Assembly (NCBI RefSeq): GCF_947502895.1
Contig: NZ_CANNBM010000002.1
Span: forward strand, 744,001 to 808,000
From: an uncultured Sulfitobacter sp.
Lineage (GTDB): Bacteria > Pseudomonadota > Alphaproteobacteria > Rhodobacterales > Rhodobacteraceae
Direction: 5' to 3'
Length of the DNA: 64,000 nucleotides
Shown: piece by piece, positions 1-9,723 of the stretch
Position numbering within the stretch: the stretch's first letter is position 1
How the letters are laid out: every line of letters begins with the position of its first letter
The notes under the pieces: model-generated
What the model was told of the DNA's origin: nothing
The model's database searches: none
What the model saw: only the letters and a program-made list of their open reading frames with translations
Translations under genes and position numbers: made by a program

Positions 1-867
1 GGGCTGGTGAAATACGGGCTGGATCACACAACGCTTTGTGCGGCGCACCCCGGATTGGTCTACTGCTCGATCTCGGGGTACGGCCAGACGGGGCCCAACC
101 GCGAAAAGCCGGGGTATGATCTGATGGCCCAAGGCTTTGGCGGCATCATGTCAATCACGGGGGATCCTGACGGTGCGCCCACCAAGGTCGGCGTCGGCAT
201 CGCCGATGTGATGTGCGGGATGTATGCAACTATTGGCATCCTCACCGCCCTGCGGCACCGCGACAAGACGGGCGAGGGCCAGCATGTCGAGCTGGCCTTG
301 ATCGACACGCAGATGGCGTGGCTGATCAACGAAGGCATGAACTATCTCACCTCCGGCGAATTGCCTCAGCGGCGCGGCAACGCCCACCCAAATATCGTAC
401 CCTATGATGCGTTCGAGGTGTCAGACGGCCATTTCCTCTTGGCCGTTGGAAATGATGCGCAGTTTGCGCGGTTCTGCGATGTGCTGGAGCTTGCCCATGT
501 CGCCACCGACCCCAACTTCAAAACCAATCTGGGTCGCATCACAAACCGTGACGCACTGATGGAGCATATTAAGCCAGCCCTTAAACGCTGGACCAAAGAA
601 GATATTCTAGCCGCCTTGCGCGCTGTCAAAGTGCCCGCAGGCCCCATCAATACAATTGGCGAGGCGCTGAACTCTGATCAAGCGGCGGCGCGCGGCACCG
701 TACGCGACATACCTCTAGAAGGCATCAAAGACGGGCGCGTGCAGGTCTTGGGCAATCCGCTCAAATTCTCGGCCACACCGGTGAAATATCGCCGCGCGCC
801 CCCCCGCTTTGGTCAGGACACTGACGAGGTGCTTGAAACATGGCTTGGTAAGAAGCCTGCGCCATAA
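1..867 (+). CDS. Class III CoA-transferase (CaiB/BaiF family), 5' end missing
   Basis: The frame is open from the first base of the window and stops with TAA at 865-867, so the start lies outside. The visible 288 residues carry the family motifs GYGQTGP and PGYD, then IADVMCGMYATIGIL. The Asp of this last block (codon 205-207) aligns with the catalytic Asp of formyl-CoA transferase, which forms the acyl anhydride intermediate. Such enzymes move CoA between carboxylic acids in the cytoplasm. The substrate cannot be told from sequence, and the neighbours to the left are not visible. Family is secure, reaction is not. Confidence 0.9.
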   Translation, partial: GLVKYGLDHTTLCAAHPGLVYCSISGYGQTGPNREKPGYDLMAQGFGGIMSITGDPDGAPTKVGVGIADVMCGMYATIGILTALRHRDKTGEGQHVELALIDTQMAWLINEGMNYLTSGELPQRRGNAHPNIVPYDAFEVSDGHFLLAVGNDAQFARFCDVLELAHVATDPNFKTNLGRITNRDALMEHIKPALKRWTKEDILAALRAVKVPAGPINTIGEALNSDQAAARGTVRDIPLEGIKDGRVQVLGNPLKFSATPVKYRRAPPRFGQDTDEVLETWLGKKPAP

Positions 868-1078
868 TCTGCTTATTGCGTGAAGGTTTGGCAGAAATAC
901 GCCCAAAACAGCAGCAACAATCACGCCATCTGAAACGCACCTCACGAAACCTGTCGACAGCTTCACGTTGCCGTGTGACAGCACAACCAGCCCTGCCGCG
1001 CGGTGGGTAAATCGGGTAAACCTCCGTGAAAGCTGCGCCGCCCATCGCGCAGACTGTCCAACCTAAAGGTGTGTTGCT

Positions 1079-2431
1079 GTGACCCAGATCGACATGTGTG
1101 CTTGTCCCGTTTCCCTTTCCTCTCCCGCCTCTATGGAGGATTGGAACGGCGTGATCCACGGGCTGCTGTCGCACGGCACACAAACACCTGTCCACCTAGG
1201 CCGCCTGATGGAGGCCGAGCCAAACTTTGCGATGGGCCACGCGGCACGCGGATTGTTTTGCCTGATGACAGGCCGTGCAGAGGTGATCGCCCCTGCGCAT
1301 GCCGCTCTCGCCAGCGCCAAGGCCGCCGCTGCAAACAACCCGATCACCGCGCGCGAGCTAGGGTGGATCACAGCGCTTGGCCATTGGCTCGACGGACGCC
1401 CTACAGCTGCGATCGCCGCAGTCGAGGACGTGTTGCGCGCCCTGCCCCACGACACGCTATCTGCCAAACTCAGCCACGGCATACGTTTCATGCTGGGCGA
1501 TAGCTCAGGTATGCGCGCCTCGGTCGAGCGTGTGTTGGCCGCGCATGGCGCGGATCATCCATGCTATGGCTATCTGCTGGGGTGCCATGCGTTTACCTTG
1601 GAAGAAACGGGCGATTACGCCCGTGCCGAGGCGACAGGCCTGCGCGGACTGGATTATGCACCCGATGATGCATGGGGACTGCACGCAGTAGCACATGTCC
1701 ATGACATGACAGCGCGCCCCGACAACGGTATCGCCTTGATCGAGGGCAACACCGCCGCATGGAGTGGCTCGAACAACTTTCGCTATCACGTCTGGTGGCA
1801 CAAGGCCTTGCTGCATATGGAGCGGGGTGAGATGGATGTGGCGCTGGGCCTCTATGACGCGCAAATTCGCGCGGATAAGACAGATGACTACCGCGACATT
1901 TCCAACGCTACATCCTTGCTCATGCGGTTGGAACTGGAAGGCATGGATGTCGGACCCCGCTGGGAAGAACTTGCCGATTTCAGCGCCGCACGGGTCGAGG
2001 ATGGGTGCCTTGTGTTTGCCGATCTGCACTACTTGCTGGCCCTCGCAGGGGCCGATCGCGGTGAAGCCCGCGAGGCGATGACAGCGCGTTTTGCACGCGA
2101 TGCCACCAAAACAGGACAGATGCCCGACATTGTCGCCGATCCAGGTGTTGCCGCTCTTGCGGGGCTGAATGCCTTTTCCGAAGGCCATTATGATCTGGCT
2201 TTCCACAGCCTTGTCGCCGCACGGCCTGCCATGCAGACAATCGGTGGCAGCCACGCCCAACGTGATGTATTCGAGCGTATGACGATTGATGCGGGATTGC
2301 GTGCAGGGCGCTATGAAGCAACCGAAACCATCCTGCGCGAACGTCAAAGCCTTCGCGGCGGTCACCTCGACCGCTTTGCAGCACTACGGCTGGATAAACT
2401 CAACAAGGCCCGCGGCATCGCGGCGGAATAA
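1079..2431 (+). CDS. TTC38-like tetratricopeptide-repeat protein
   Basis: A 450-residue cytosolic protein without signal peptide or membrane segment. It resembles the TPR-38 (TTC38) family: helical repeats run through most of the length, with typical blocks such as WGLHAVAHVHDM and FRYHVWWHKALLHME near residues 200-260. The function of this family is unknown; TPR arrays usually bind proteins. The start used is GTG at 1079; an ATG at 1094 is an alternative that would shorten it by five residues. It lies 18 nt upstream of opgC in the same direction, so it could be co-transcribed with the glucan genes, but nothing else links it to them. Confidence 0.8.
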   Translation: MTQIDMCACPVSLSSPASMEDWNGVIHGLLSHGTQTPVHLGRLMEAEPNFAMGHAARGLFCLMTGRAEVIAPAHAALASAKAAAANNPITARELGWITALGHWLDGRPTAAIAAVEDVLRALPHDTLSAKLSHGIRFMLGDSSGMRASVERVLAAHGADHPCYGYLLGCHAFTLEETGDYARAEATGLRGLDYAPDDAWGLHAVAHVHDMTARPDNGIALIEGNTAAWSGSNNFRYHVWWHKALLHMERGEMDVALGLYDAQIRADKTDDYRDISNATSLLMRLELEGMDVGPRWEELADFSAARVEDGCLVFADLHYLLALAGADRGEAREAMTARFARDATKTGQMPDIVADPGVAALAGLNAFSEGHYDLAFHSLVAARPAMQTIGGSHAQRDVFERMTIDAGLRAGRYEATETILRERQSLRGGHLDRFAALRLDKLNKARGIAAE

Positions 2432-2449
2432 ATCGGAACTCACAAAGAC

Positions 2450-3706
2450 ATGACGCTTGCTGCTACTGATGCGCCGCGCCCGACTGGCCAAACACTTTCT
2501 GCCGCAGCGGCCGCTGCCGCCGCAACACCGCGCGTGCGCGACCTTCGGCTGGATTTTTTTCGCGGCATTGCGATGTTCATCATCCTGATCGCCCATACAC
2601 CGGGTAATTTCCTCACCTCATGGATTCCCGCACGCTGGGGTTTTTCGGACGCAACAGAGATGTTTGTGTTCTGCTCCGGCATGGCTTCGGCCATTGCATT
2701 TGGCGGCGCTTTCCAGCGTGCAGGCTGGGTGCTGGGCAGCGCGCGTGTTGGTTTTCGCATCTGGCAGGTCTATTGGGCGCACATCGGGCTGTTTATCGCT
2801 ATCGCGGCCATGCTGGCAGGCATTGATTACTTTGGCGGCTACGACAAACAATACATCGGCTCTCTGAATTTATGGAAGTTTTTTGCCGATCCTGCCGTGC
2901 CGCTGGTCGGATTGGTCACACTCACCTATGTGCCGAACTATTTTGACATTTTGCCCATGTATATGGTCGTGCTGGCGATGATGCCGATCGTCATGGCGCT
3001 CCAGCGCGTCCATACAGGGCTGGTGTTCGCCTTTATGGGCCTTGTCTGGCTGGGCGCACAGGAATCGGTCTGGGGTGCATCCCATCTGGCCTTCGGGGCC
3101 GAGCCATGGTCCGAGCGGGACTGGTATTTCAACCCTTTTGGATGGCAGCTTATTTTCTTTACGGGCTTTGCATTCATGCGCGGCTGGATACCCAAGCCGC
3201 CCGTTCATACCGCGCTGATCGCCCTTGCAGCCTTCATCGTCATCGCCAACATCCCACTAAGCAACATCGGCGTGCGTGCCATTGCGCGCGACTGGTTCTT
3301 TGTCACCGAAACCGGCAACCCAGTAATTGACGCGCGGATCGCTTTAAAGCCGCTGATCGACAAAAGCGATTTTGGCGTCCTCCGCTTTGTGCACTTCTTG
3401 TCGCTGGCCTATCTCGCATGGGTTTTGGCGGGCGACAAAGGCAACAATCTGCTGGCACGTGGTGCGGGCATTTCCGCTCGGATATGGAGCGTGATGCTGG
3501 CGATCATCCTGAAGGTCGGCCAGCAGTCGTTGGCCGTGTTCGTCGTATCCATGTTTACCGCGCGGGTGATGGGCTTTGTGATGGATCTCGCGGGCCGCGA
3601 CACGGGCACGACTTTACTGGTCAATCTGGGCGGTGCCTGTGTGCTGGTGGCAACGGCATATGGCGCGGGCTGGTTCAAATCCCAACCTTGGCGGAAAACA
3701 TCATGA
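2450..3706 (+). CDS. opgC: OpgC-family membrane acyltransferase (glucan succinylation)
   Basis: A polytopic inner-membrane protein of 418 residues with about ten hydrophobic segments. The region RLDFFRGIAMFIILIAHTPG near residue 28 is characteristic of the OpgC type of acyltransferase described in Rhodobacter, where it succinylates periplasmic osmoregulated glucans. An Ala-rich N-terminus of about 25 residues precedes the first membrane segment. Its stop overlaps the next start (ATGA at 3703-3706), so it is translationally coupled to opgG. The operon context makes the assignment firm; the acyl donor is inferred from the family. Confidence 0.85.
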   Translation: MTLAATDAPRPTGQTLSAAAAAAAATPRVRDLRLDFFRGIAMFIILIAHTPGNFLTSWIPARWGFSDATEMFVFCSGMASAIAFGGAFQRAGWVLGSARVGFRIWQVYWAHIGLFIAIAAMLAGIDYFGGYDKQYIGSLNLWKFFADPAVPLVGLVTLTYVPNYFDILPMYMVVLAMMPIVMALQRVHTGLVFAFMGLVWLGAQESVWGASHLAFGAEPWSERDWYFNPFGWQLIFFTGFAFMRGWIPKPPVHTALIALAAFIVIANIPLSNIGVRAIARDWFFVTETGNPVIDARIALKPLIDKSDFGVLRFVHFLSLAYLAWVLAGDKGNNLLARGAGISARIWSVMLAIILKVGQQSLAVFVVSMFTARVMGFVMDLAGRDTGTTLLVNLGGACVLVATAYGAGWFKSQPWRKTS

Positions 3707-5232
3707 TGCTGCGTCGCGACATCCTCAAAGCACTCGCCGCTCTTGCTGCTGTGCCTGCGGCGGCACTGGCAGCAGATGCGCCTTTGCGCACGGGTGCACC
3801 CACCCCTTTCAACGACCAAACAATCAAAAACCGCGCCCGCACCTTGGCCGCAACCGAATACACGCCGCGCCCGACCATTCCGCAGGAATGGCAGGATATC
3901 AGCTATGACCAGTACCGCAAAATCTGGTTCGATACCCGCAATGCTCTTTGGGAAGATACACCCCGCCCGCAGCGCGTTGATGTCTTTCCGCCGGGTCTCT
4001 ATTTCCCTCAAGCAGTCGAAATCAACATCGTTGAGGATGGTGCTGCCAGCCCGTTGGTCTTTGATCTGGATGTCTTCGACCGCACCGACAAATTCCCTGA
4101 TCTGCCGCTCAACGATCACATGGGCTATTCAGGCCTGCGGTTGCGCGCCGATCTGCTCAACTCGGGTGTCCATACGGAATATTCGGTATTCCAAGGCGCC
4201 AGCTATTTCCGCGGCATTGGCACAGGCGAGATTTACGGCCTCTCGGCGCGCGGCCTCGCGCTCAAGACCGGCGATCCTATGGGTGAGGAATTTCCCGATT
4301 TCATTGCCTTCTGGATCGAGACACCAGACAGTGGCGATGCCTCTGTTACCCTGCATGCGCTGCTGGACAGCCCAAGCTGCACGGGCGCGTTCCGCTTTGA
4401 CATCACCCATGGCGCGGTACTGGAGATGGAAGTGGACGCGACTATCTTTGCGCGCACCGACATGAGCCATGTGGGGATCGCCCCGCTCACCTCGATGTTT
4501 CTGTTCGACGCAACCGACCGCGCGCGGTTTTCTGACTTCCGCCCCAATGTACATGACAGCGACGGCCTGCTGATCCACAACGGCGCCGGCGAAGTGATCT
4601 GGCGGCCACTGGCCAACCCGACCACGCTTCAAATCAGCGCCTTTGGCGACAAAAATCCACGCGGTTTTGGCCTGATGCAGCGCAAGCGCGATTTTAGCGA
4701 TTATAACGACCTTGAAGCACTCTATCACAAGCGCCCTTCCGTCTGGATCACACCACGCGGCGATTGGGGTGCAGGAGCCGTAACGCTGGTGGAAATTCCC
4801 GCCGATCTGGAGATTTACGACAATATCGTAGCCTACTGGCGCCCTGCCCAACCGATTGCGGCAGGAACAGAGCAAAATTTGCGCTATGGACTGCACTGGG
4901 GCGCAGACCCCTCACCACCGATGGATGATCTGCTCTCAGTGCGCGGAACCGCCATGGGGGGAAGGCCCGAGGGCGGAATGGTTATGGTCATTGATTTCGC
5001 CAATGGCTCCGCCTTGCCCGAAGATCTGAGTGCCGTAGATATTATACTGCGCAGCAGTCATGGCACCACAACGCCCGGCATTTTGCAGCGTAATCCCGAA
5101 ACCAATGGCCCCCGTCTGGCGTTCACCTTTGAACCCCAAGACGCAACATTCGCCGAATTCCGCGTTCAATTGCGCACAGGCGGCGCCCCTCTAAGCGAAG
5201 TATGGCTTTACCGTTGGACAAAAACTGCATGA
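3703..5232 (+). CDS. opgG: Glucan biosynthesis protein G (periplasmic)
   Basis: A 509-residue OpgG/MdoG protein needed for the backbone of periplasmic beta-glucans. The N-terminus MMLRRDILKALAALAAV has a twin Arg followed by a hydrophobic stretch and an Ala-rich cleavage region ending near AALA, pointing to Tat or Sec export. The mature protein starts with a typical OpgG segment (YDQYRKIWFDTRNALW). ATG at 3703 is chosen because it overlaps the opgC stop and gives the signal peptide; the frame stays open further upstream, but that extension lies entirely inside opgC. Overlaps opgH by ATGA. Confidence 0.92.
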   Translation: MMLRRDILKALAALAAVPAAALAADAPLRTGAPTPFNDQTIKNRARTLAATEYTPRPTIPQEWQDISYDQYRKIWFDTRNALWEDTPRPQRVDVFPPGLYFPQAVEINIVEDGAASPLVFDLDVFDRTDKFPDLPLNDHMGYSGLRLRADLLNSGVHTEYSVFQGASYFRGIGTGEIYGLSARGLALKTGDPMGEEFPDFIAFWIETPDSGDASVTLHALLDSPSCTGAFRFDITHGAVLEMEVDATIFARTDMSHVGIAPLTSMFLFDATDRARFSDFRPNVHDSDGLLIHNGAGEVIWRPLANPTTLQISAFGDKNPRGFGLMQRKRDFSDYNDLEALYHKRPSVWITPRGDWGAGAVTLVEIPADLEIYDNIVAYWRPAQPIAAGTEQNLRYGLHWGADPSPPMDDLLSVRGTAMGGRPEGGMVMVIDFANGSALPEDLSAVDIILRSSHGTTTPGILQRNPETNGPRLAFTFEPQDATFAEFRVQLRTGGAPLSEVWLYRWTKTA

Positions 5233-7109
5233 GCGAACTGCATATTCCCTCTCACATGCCGCCAAAGGCCAGCTTGCCCGCGCGCGAACAGGCACTTGGC
5301 ATAGCGCCCGCACAGCGGGACGGTACGCCGACGCACCCGCGCAACATCTGGCGTACTGCGACTTTCGTACCAGCAGTAATGGGAACTGCCCTTTTGATGT
5401 GGGGCCTTTATGGTTGGTTCGCCAGCGGCGGGATGAGCGGGCTTGAGTGGATCTTGCTCAGCATGATCGGGGCAACATTTGTCTGGGTCACGCTATCGGT
5501 CAGCACGGTTGGCGTGGCGATTGCAGGGCTTTTGGCGCGCGCACGCGCCGATGCACGCCCCAAGGAAAATATAGAGGGTATTGATGTGGCCCTTCTGGTG
5601 CCGGTCTATAACGAGGCCGCAGCAAGCGTTTTTGGCAATGCAACTGCGATGCTGAATGATCTGGCAACGCGGCACGGCCCGCACCGGTATGCGTTGTTTA
5701 TCCTTTCGGACACCCGTGACGATGCGATCGCTGCGCAGGAATGGCAGGCGTTTGAGGATTTACGCCACAATGCGCCAGACGGGTTCAGCGTGTATTACCG
5801 CCGCCGCGAGACAAACCTCGACAAAAAGGTCGGCAATATAGCCGAATGGACCCGCGGCTGGGGCGCTGCCTATGAAGGCATGGTTGTGCTGGACGCTGAC
5901 AGCCTGATGAGTGGAGGCGCGATCGAGCGTTTGGCCTCCGAGTTGTCCGGTGATCCCGATGCAGGGCTGATCCAGACTTTCCCCATGCTCATCGGCGCGC
6001 AGACAGTCTTTGCGCGGATGCAGCAATTCTCCAACATTGCCTATGGCTGGCTGCTGGCCGAAGGGCTGGCCACTTGGGCGCGTTCGGAAGGGAATTATTG
6101 GGGACATAACGCGATCCTTCGAACCCGTGCCTTTGCCGAATGTGCCATGCTGCCCCATCTGCGCGGACGCGGTGGGCGCGATGCCTTGATCCTGAGCCAT
6201 GATTTTGTCGAGGCTGGCCTGTTGCGCCGCGCTGGCTGGTCTGTCCGCTTTCTACCACGTGTGACCGGCAGCTTTGAAGAAACACCAGCCACCCTGATCG
6301 ATTATGTTATCCGTGACCGCCGTTGGTGCCGTGGCAACCTGCAACATCTGTCTTTGCTGGGCACACGTGGCCTGCATCCTGTATCGCGCTTTCACCTCTT
6401 TCACGGAGCTGTTGCCTATCTGCTCAGCCCTGCGTGGTTTTTCTTGCTGGTGGTCTGGGCGCTGCTCGGGAAAGACGCGGATACAAACGTCATCCGCTAT
6501 TTCAACGAAGCGAACCCGCTGTTCCCCGACTGGCCCCCCGCGATGAGCCACATCGACAGCGCCGTATTTCTGGTGATCATGTATGCCATGCTGCTGACCC
6601 CGAAAATCGCGGGCGCGGGTATCATCGCAGCAACACCCCGCGCTGCGCGCCTGTTCGGCGGACCGCGCGCGTTTTTGGGCAGCTTTCTGGTGGAGGTCGC
6701 CCTGTCGGTTGCCTATGCGCCCATCATGATGATCCAGCAAAGCAAAGCCGTCGCGCGCGCACTGAGCACCAGTCACGAAGCCTGGGCGCCCCAAGCCCGC
6801 GATGCGCGCCGCCACAGCTGGGCAACGCTGCTCAAATTCCACTGGATCGAGACAGTGCTCGGCACAATCCTGCTGTCTGGCCTGGTCGCTGGACTAATTT
6901 CGCTCTGGCTGGTGCCTATTATGCTGAGCCTTTTGCTGGCGGTGCCGCTCTCGGCCATGTCGGGCGTTCGGGTGTCACCGCATGCCCCTGCGCCGCTGCG
7001 TCTTGATAGCCCGAACTCCCTGCGCGAACCAGCTATCGTGAAACGCGCCGCACTGGAGCGGACGCGCTTGCAGGCGGCATTGGCAGCCGCAAAACTACCC
7101 GCCGAGTAA
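5229..7109 (+). CDS. opgH: Glucan biosynthesis glucosyltransferase H
   Basis: A 626-residue family 2 glycosyltransferase of the inner membrane that polymerises glucose from UDP-glucose for osmoregulated periplasmic glucans. Two hydrophobic segments lie near residues 40-105, followed by the cytosolic catalytic domain with VLDADSLMSGG (metal-binding Asp pair) and RRWCRGNLQH (the Q/RxxRW-type acceptor motif), then several C-terminal membrane spans. ATG at 5229 overlaps the opgG stop; a longer frame beginning at 5202 lies inside opgG. OpgI, the second OpgG-like protein present in the Rhodobacter sphaeroides operon, is not found here. A hairpin terminator follows. Confidence 0.93.
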   Translation: MSELHIPSHMPPKASLPAREQALGIAPAQRDGTPTHPRNIWRTATFVPAVMGTALLMWGLYGWFASGGMSGLEWILLSMIGATFVWVTLSVSTVGVAIAGLLARARADARPKENIEGIDVALLVPVYNEAAASVFGNATAMLNDLATRHGPHRYALFILSDTRDDAIAAQEWQAFEDLRHNAPDGFSVYYRRRETNLDKKVGNIAEWTRGWGAAYEGMVVLDADSLMSGGAIERLASELSGDPDAGLIQTFPMLIGAQTVFARMQQFSNIAYGWLLAEGLATWARSEGNYWGHNAILRTRAFAECAMLPHLRGRGGRDALILSHDFVEAGLLRRAGWSVRFLPRVTGSFEETPATLIDYVIRDRRWCRGNLQHLSLLGTRGLHPVSRFHLFHGAVAYLLSPAWFFLLVVWALLGKDADTNVIRYFNEANPLFPDWPPAMSHIDSAVFLVIMYAMLLTPKIAGAGIIAATPRAARLFGGPRAFLGSFLVEVALSVAYAPIMMIQQSKAVARALSTSHEAWAPQARDARRHSWATLLKFHWIETVLGTILLSGLVAGLISLWLVPIMLSLLLAVPLSAMSGVRVSPHAPAPLRLDSPNSLREPAIVKRAALERTRLQAALAAAKLPAE

Positions 7110-7150
7110 GCTCCTCGCTGCCCGTCGGGCACTCCTCGCAGGCTCAACGC

Positions 7151-7187
7151 AAAACACCCGCCGGATCACTCAGGCGGGTGTTTTTTT
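7151..7187. terminator. Bidirectional rho-independent terminator after opgH
   Basis: An 11-bp perfect stem (AAACACCCGCC, 7152-7162, paired with 7173-7183) around a 10-nt loop. A run of seven T begins at 7181 on the plus strand and an A run precedes the stem, giving a T tract on the minus strand. It sits between convergent opgH and the KpsE-like gene and can serve both. Confidence 0.85.
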
Positions 7188-7209
7188 GTGTGTTAGAAGG
7201 TGGCGTCGG

Positions 7210-8886
7210 TCAGGATGTGACCTGCTCTCTCAGGATCGAAGCGGTGAGAGAGATCATCAGATAGATGCCACCAAAGATCAGGAACGCCAGAATGGTATTC
7301 TCGAACTTGCGCGGATAGCTTGGCTCTTCGCTGGGGACAGGGCGAACGGCAACAGTGAGATAGCGCACCTGACGGCTGGCCTCTGTACGGGCCTGCTCCA
7401 GTCCTGTCTGGGCCAATTGCAGGTTTGTATCTGCGTTTACCAGATCAGCCTGTGCCAGTTGCAACGACACGGCCTGCTGGGCGAGGGAATTATTGCCCTC
7501 GGTTGCGTTGTTCATCCTGTCATTCAGTTGCGCCAGCGCCCCTTCCAGACGGCGTACATCGCCTTGCGCACCCTCTACCTTGGCACGGTTGGGCCGCGCG
7601 TTGTCGAGAAGGGCAGCAAGCTCCAGCTGTTTTTCAATCAACAGTGTTTCGTAGTTGGTGATCTGGGTACGGATCGCTGCAATCACAGCTTCGGGATCCA
7701 CGCCATTTTCTACCTGTAGCTCAATCAGGCGCTGTTGCGCTTCGCGGCGCTGTTGTACAGCCTTCTCATAGCCGATTTCGGCGTCATTCATGCCACTGTC
7801 ACGCTTGGCTTGGCTCAGACTGTTCACACGTTCCTCTGCGTATTTCAACAAACGCTCGGAAAAGGTTGTCGCAACCTGCGGGTCAGCGGCGATCACTTCC
7901 ATACGGATCATGCCTTCGGTCGGATCATACCCGATCTTGATATTCTTTTTGTAGAGCTTGTAGGCTTCTTCATTGGTCGGATCTTCTGTAAGGCGCTGGA
8001 TCGGATCAATGCTGGAATTGGCAAAGTGGTCTTTGAACCCCGCATCCTCGTCCAGCCGCAGCATCGCATCCTTGGATTGAAGATAGCCTTGCGTCGCGAT
8101 GCTATCGGCAGAGTTTGCAAACTGCGTGGGGAGCAAACCACCAAAGGGGCTGGCCCCGCCGGTGCCTTCGTTCTGAATAATCAGAAACTGGCTGTCGGTG
8201 GCATACATGGGGGTGGCCACTTTGTAGAAATAATAGCCTGCAAAGAACGTCGGGATAATCACAAAAAACGCCAAACGGACCAACAGCAGGCCCATCTTTT
8301 TGCGCCGCCGTGCGGTGATGTCGCGCTGAATGTCCGAGATTTCGCGCATTCTGCGCTCCATCGGGTTCGCGGTTTCGGTCGATGGCAGGGTTTCCCGCCC
8401 GACAGGCACAGTCTGTGGCAATTGCACGCGGCCCGCGCCTGCACCACCTTGCTGCGCAGGCAGCGCCGCCAGCGCATTGCCGGGCCCGCCTTCGTGCTGG
8501 GCGCCCCCCGCTTGGGGCACGACAAGCTCTAGCATGTTGGATCGCTGAAACGGATCTATACCTTTTTCACGCAGCAACCGGACTGCATCAAAATCAGACG
8601 TGGCAGGCAACGCATGTTTTTGTGCGACACGGCGTGCCATGCGCAACTGACGTCCTGTCAGACCTTCGCGGCGGATCGCTTCGATGTCTGTCTCGCCATT
8701 TACTTGCGCCGACGAAGACACCTCCCCCGCCATTGCCGCATCGGGCGCAGGCGTCGGGCGCGGTGGCTCGGGCATGGGAACAGGACCAGCGTCTGCTGCG
8801 GCCTTGGGCTGCGGCGTTGCGGCCTCTGTCGCAGCACTCGGGCTGCGCTTTATGCGAAATTTTCTAGCTTTGGGTTTGGTAGTCAT
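7210..8886 (-). CDS. Capsule polysaccharide export inner-membrane protein (KpsE/Wzz-like)
   Basis: A 558-residue polysaccharide co-polymerase-like protein. It has a long Pro/Ala-rich cytosolic N-terminal region (to about residue 190), a membrane span around LAFFVIIPTFFAGYYFY, a large periplasmic part with long coiled coil (residues about 330-480, rich in Glu, Gln and Arg), and a C-terminal span (FENTILAFLIFGGIYLMI). This is the KpsE layout, linking the ABC exporter to the outer-membrane channel. The start at 8886 (MTTKPKARKF) is chosen over an upstream start at 8916, which would lie deeper inside the preceding gene; even so the two genes overlap by 23 nt. Confidence 0.82.
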   Translation of the reverse strand: MTTKPKARKFRIKRSPSAATEAATPQPKAAADAGPVPMPEPPRPTPAPDAAMAGEVSSSAQVNGETDIEAIRREGLTGRQLRMARRVAQKHALPATSDFDAVRLLREKGIDPFQRSNMLELVVPQAGGAQHEGGPGNALAALPAQQGGAGAGRVQLPQTVPVGRETLPSTETANPMERRMREISDIQRDITARRRKKMGLLLVRLAFFVIIPTFFAGYYFYKVATPMYATDSQFLIIQNEGTGGASPFGGLLPTQFANSADSIATQGYLQSKDAMLRLDEDAGFKDHFANSSIDPIQRLTEDPTNEEAYKLYKKNIKIGYDPTEGMIRMEVIAADPQVATTFSERLLKYAEERVNSLSQAKRDSGMNDAEIGYEKAVQQRREAQQRLIELQVENGVDPEAVIAAIRTQITNYETLLIEKQLELAALLDNARPNRAKVEGAQGDVRRLEGALAQLNDRMNNATEGNNSLAQQAVSLQLAQADLVNADTNLQLAQTGLEQARTEASRQVRYLTVAVRPVPSEEPSYPRKFENTILAFLIFGGIYLMISLTASILREQVTS

Positions 8887-9523
8887 ACAACTGTTTCGCT
8901 TCTTCCAAGCTGTCAAAAACGTTCAGCTGCCCGTCCACAAGGACCGCGGCAGTACGCGCGAATTTTTCTAGCGTTTCCGCCTGATGCGAGACGATGATAA
9001 TCGTCGTCGTGCGCAGGCGTTCTTGCAGGATTTCACCTGCTTTTCGGTTGAATTCAACATCCGTCGTGGACGGCATGCCTTCGTCAATCAGATACATATC
9101 AAAATCGAGCGCCAGCATCAGCGCAAAAGAGAATCGCGCCCTCATGCCAGCGGAATAAGTGCCGAGCGGTTGGTCGAAATATTCCCCCAACCCACACAGC
9201 CAACGACAGAAACTCTCGACGTAGTCCGGGTCCAGACCATAGAGCCGCGCAATATAGCGCGCGTTCTCCATCGCGGATACTTTGCCCACAACCCCCCCCA
9301 TAAAACCAAGGGGGAATGAGATGTTGCACGCGCGCACGATTTCGCCGTCGTCAGGCTTTTCCAGACCGGCCATCATGTTGATCAGCGTGGTTTTGCCTGT
9401 GCCGTTGGGTGCCAGAATACCCATCGAATTTCCCAGCTCCACACGAAAAGACACCTGATCAAGAATGACCTTGTGCTGTGTGCCAGTCCAAAAGGACTTG
9501 GAAACGTTACGAAATTCCAGCAT
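8864..9523 (-). CDS. Polysaccharide/polyol-phosphate ABC exporter ATPase (KpsT-like)
   Basis: A 219-residue ABC ATPase of the KpsT/Wzt type, lacking the C-terminal carbohydrate-binding domain of Wzt. It has a Walker A with Ala in place of the first Gly (APNGTGKT), a degenerate signature (YSAGMRARFSFAL), and Walker B MYLIDEGM. The LGFMGGV block is typical of capsule exporters. It precedes and overlaps the KpsE-like gene, supporting a joint role in surface polysaccharide export. The partner permease (KpsM) is not in the window, so it must be encoded elsewhere. An SD-like GGAGC lies upstream. Confidence 0.85.
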   Translation of the reverse strand: MLEFRNVSKSFWTGTQHKVILDQVSFRVELGNSMGILAPNGTGKTTLINMMAGLEKPDDGEIVRACNISFPLGFMGGVVGKVSAMENARYIARLYGLDPDYVESFCRWLCGLGEYFDQPLGTYSAGMRARFSFALMLALDFDMYLIDEGMPSTTDVEFNRKAGEILQERLRTTTIIIVSHQAETLEKFARTAAVLVDGQLNVFDSLEEAKQLYDYQTQS

Positions 9524-9723
9524 TGCGCGCCTGCTCCGGTTCGGCTTGCGGGTGAATTTATGTCCTCTCTTTCGGAGGATATAGCTCCATCTATCAATGG
9601 AATTTGACCATATTATGTCCGATTAGGAAACAAATGTACAACGCAGCCTGCGGGGAAACACCACAAGATGTGCACTTTGGATAATCCCTTGGCAATCGCA
9701 GTGCCTCGACTACCTAATGTTCC

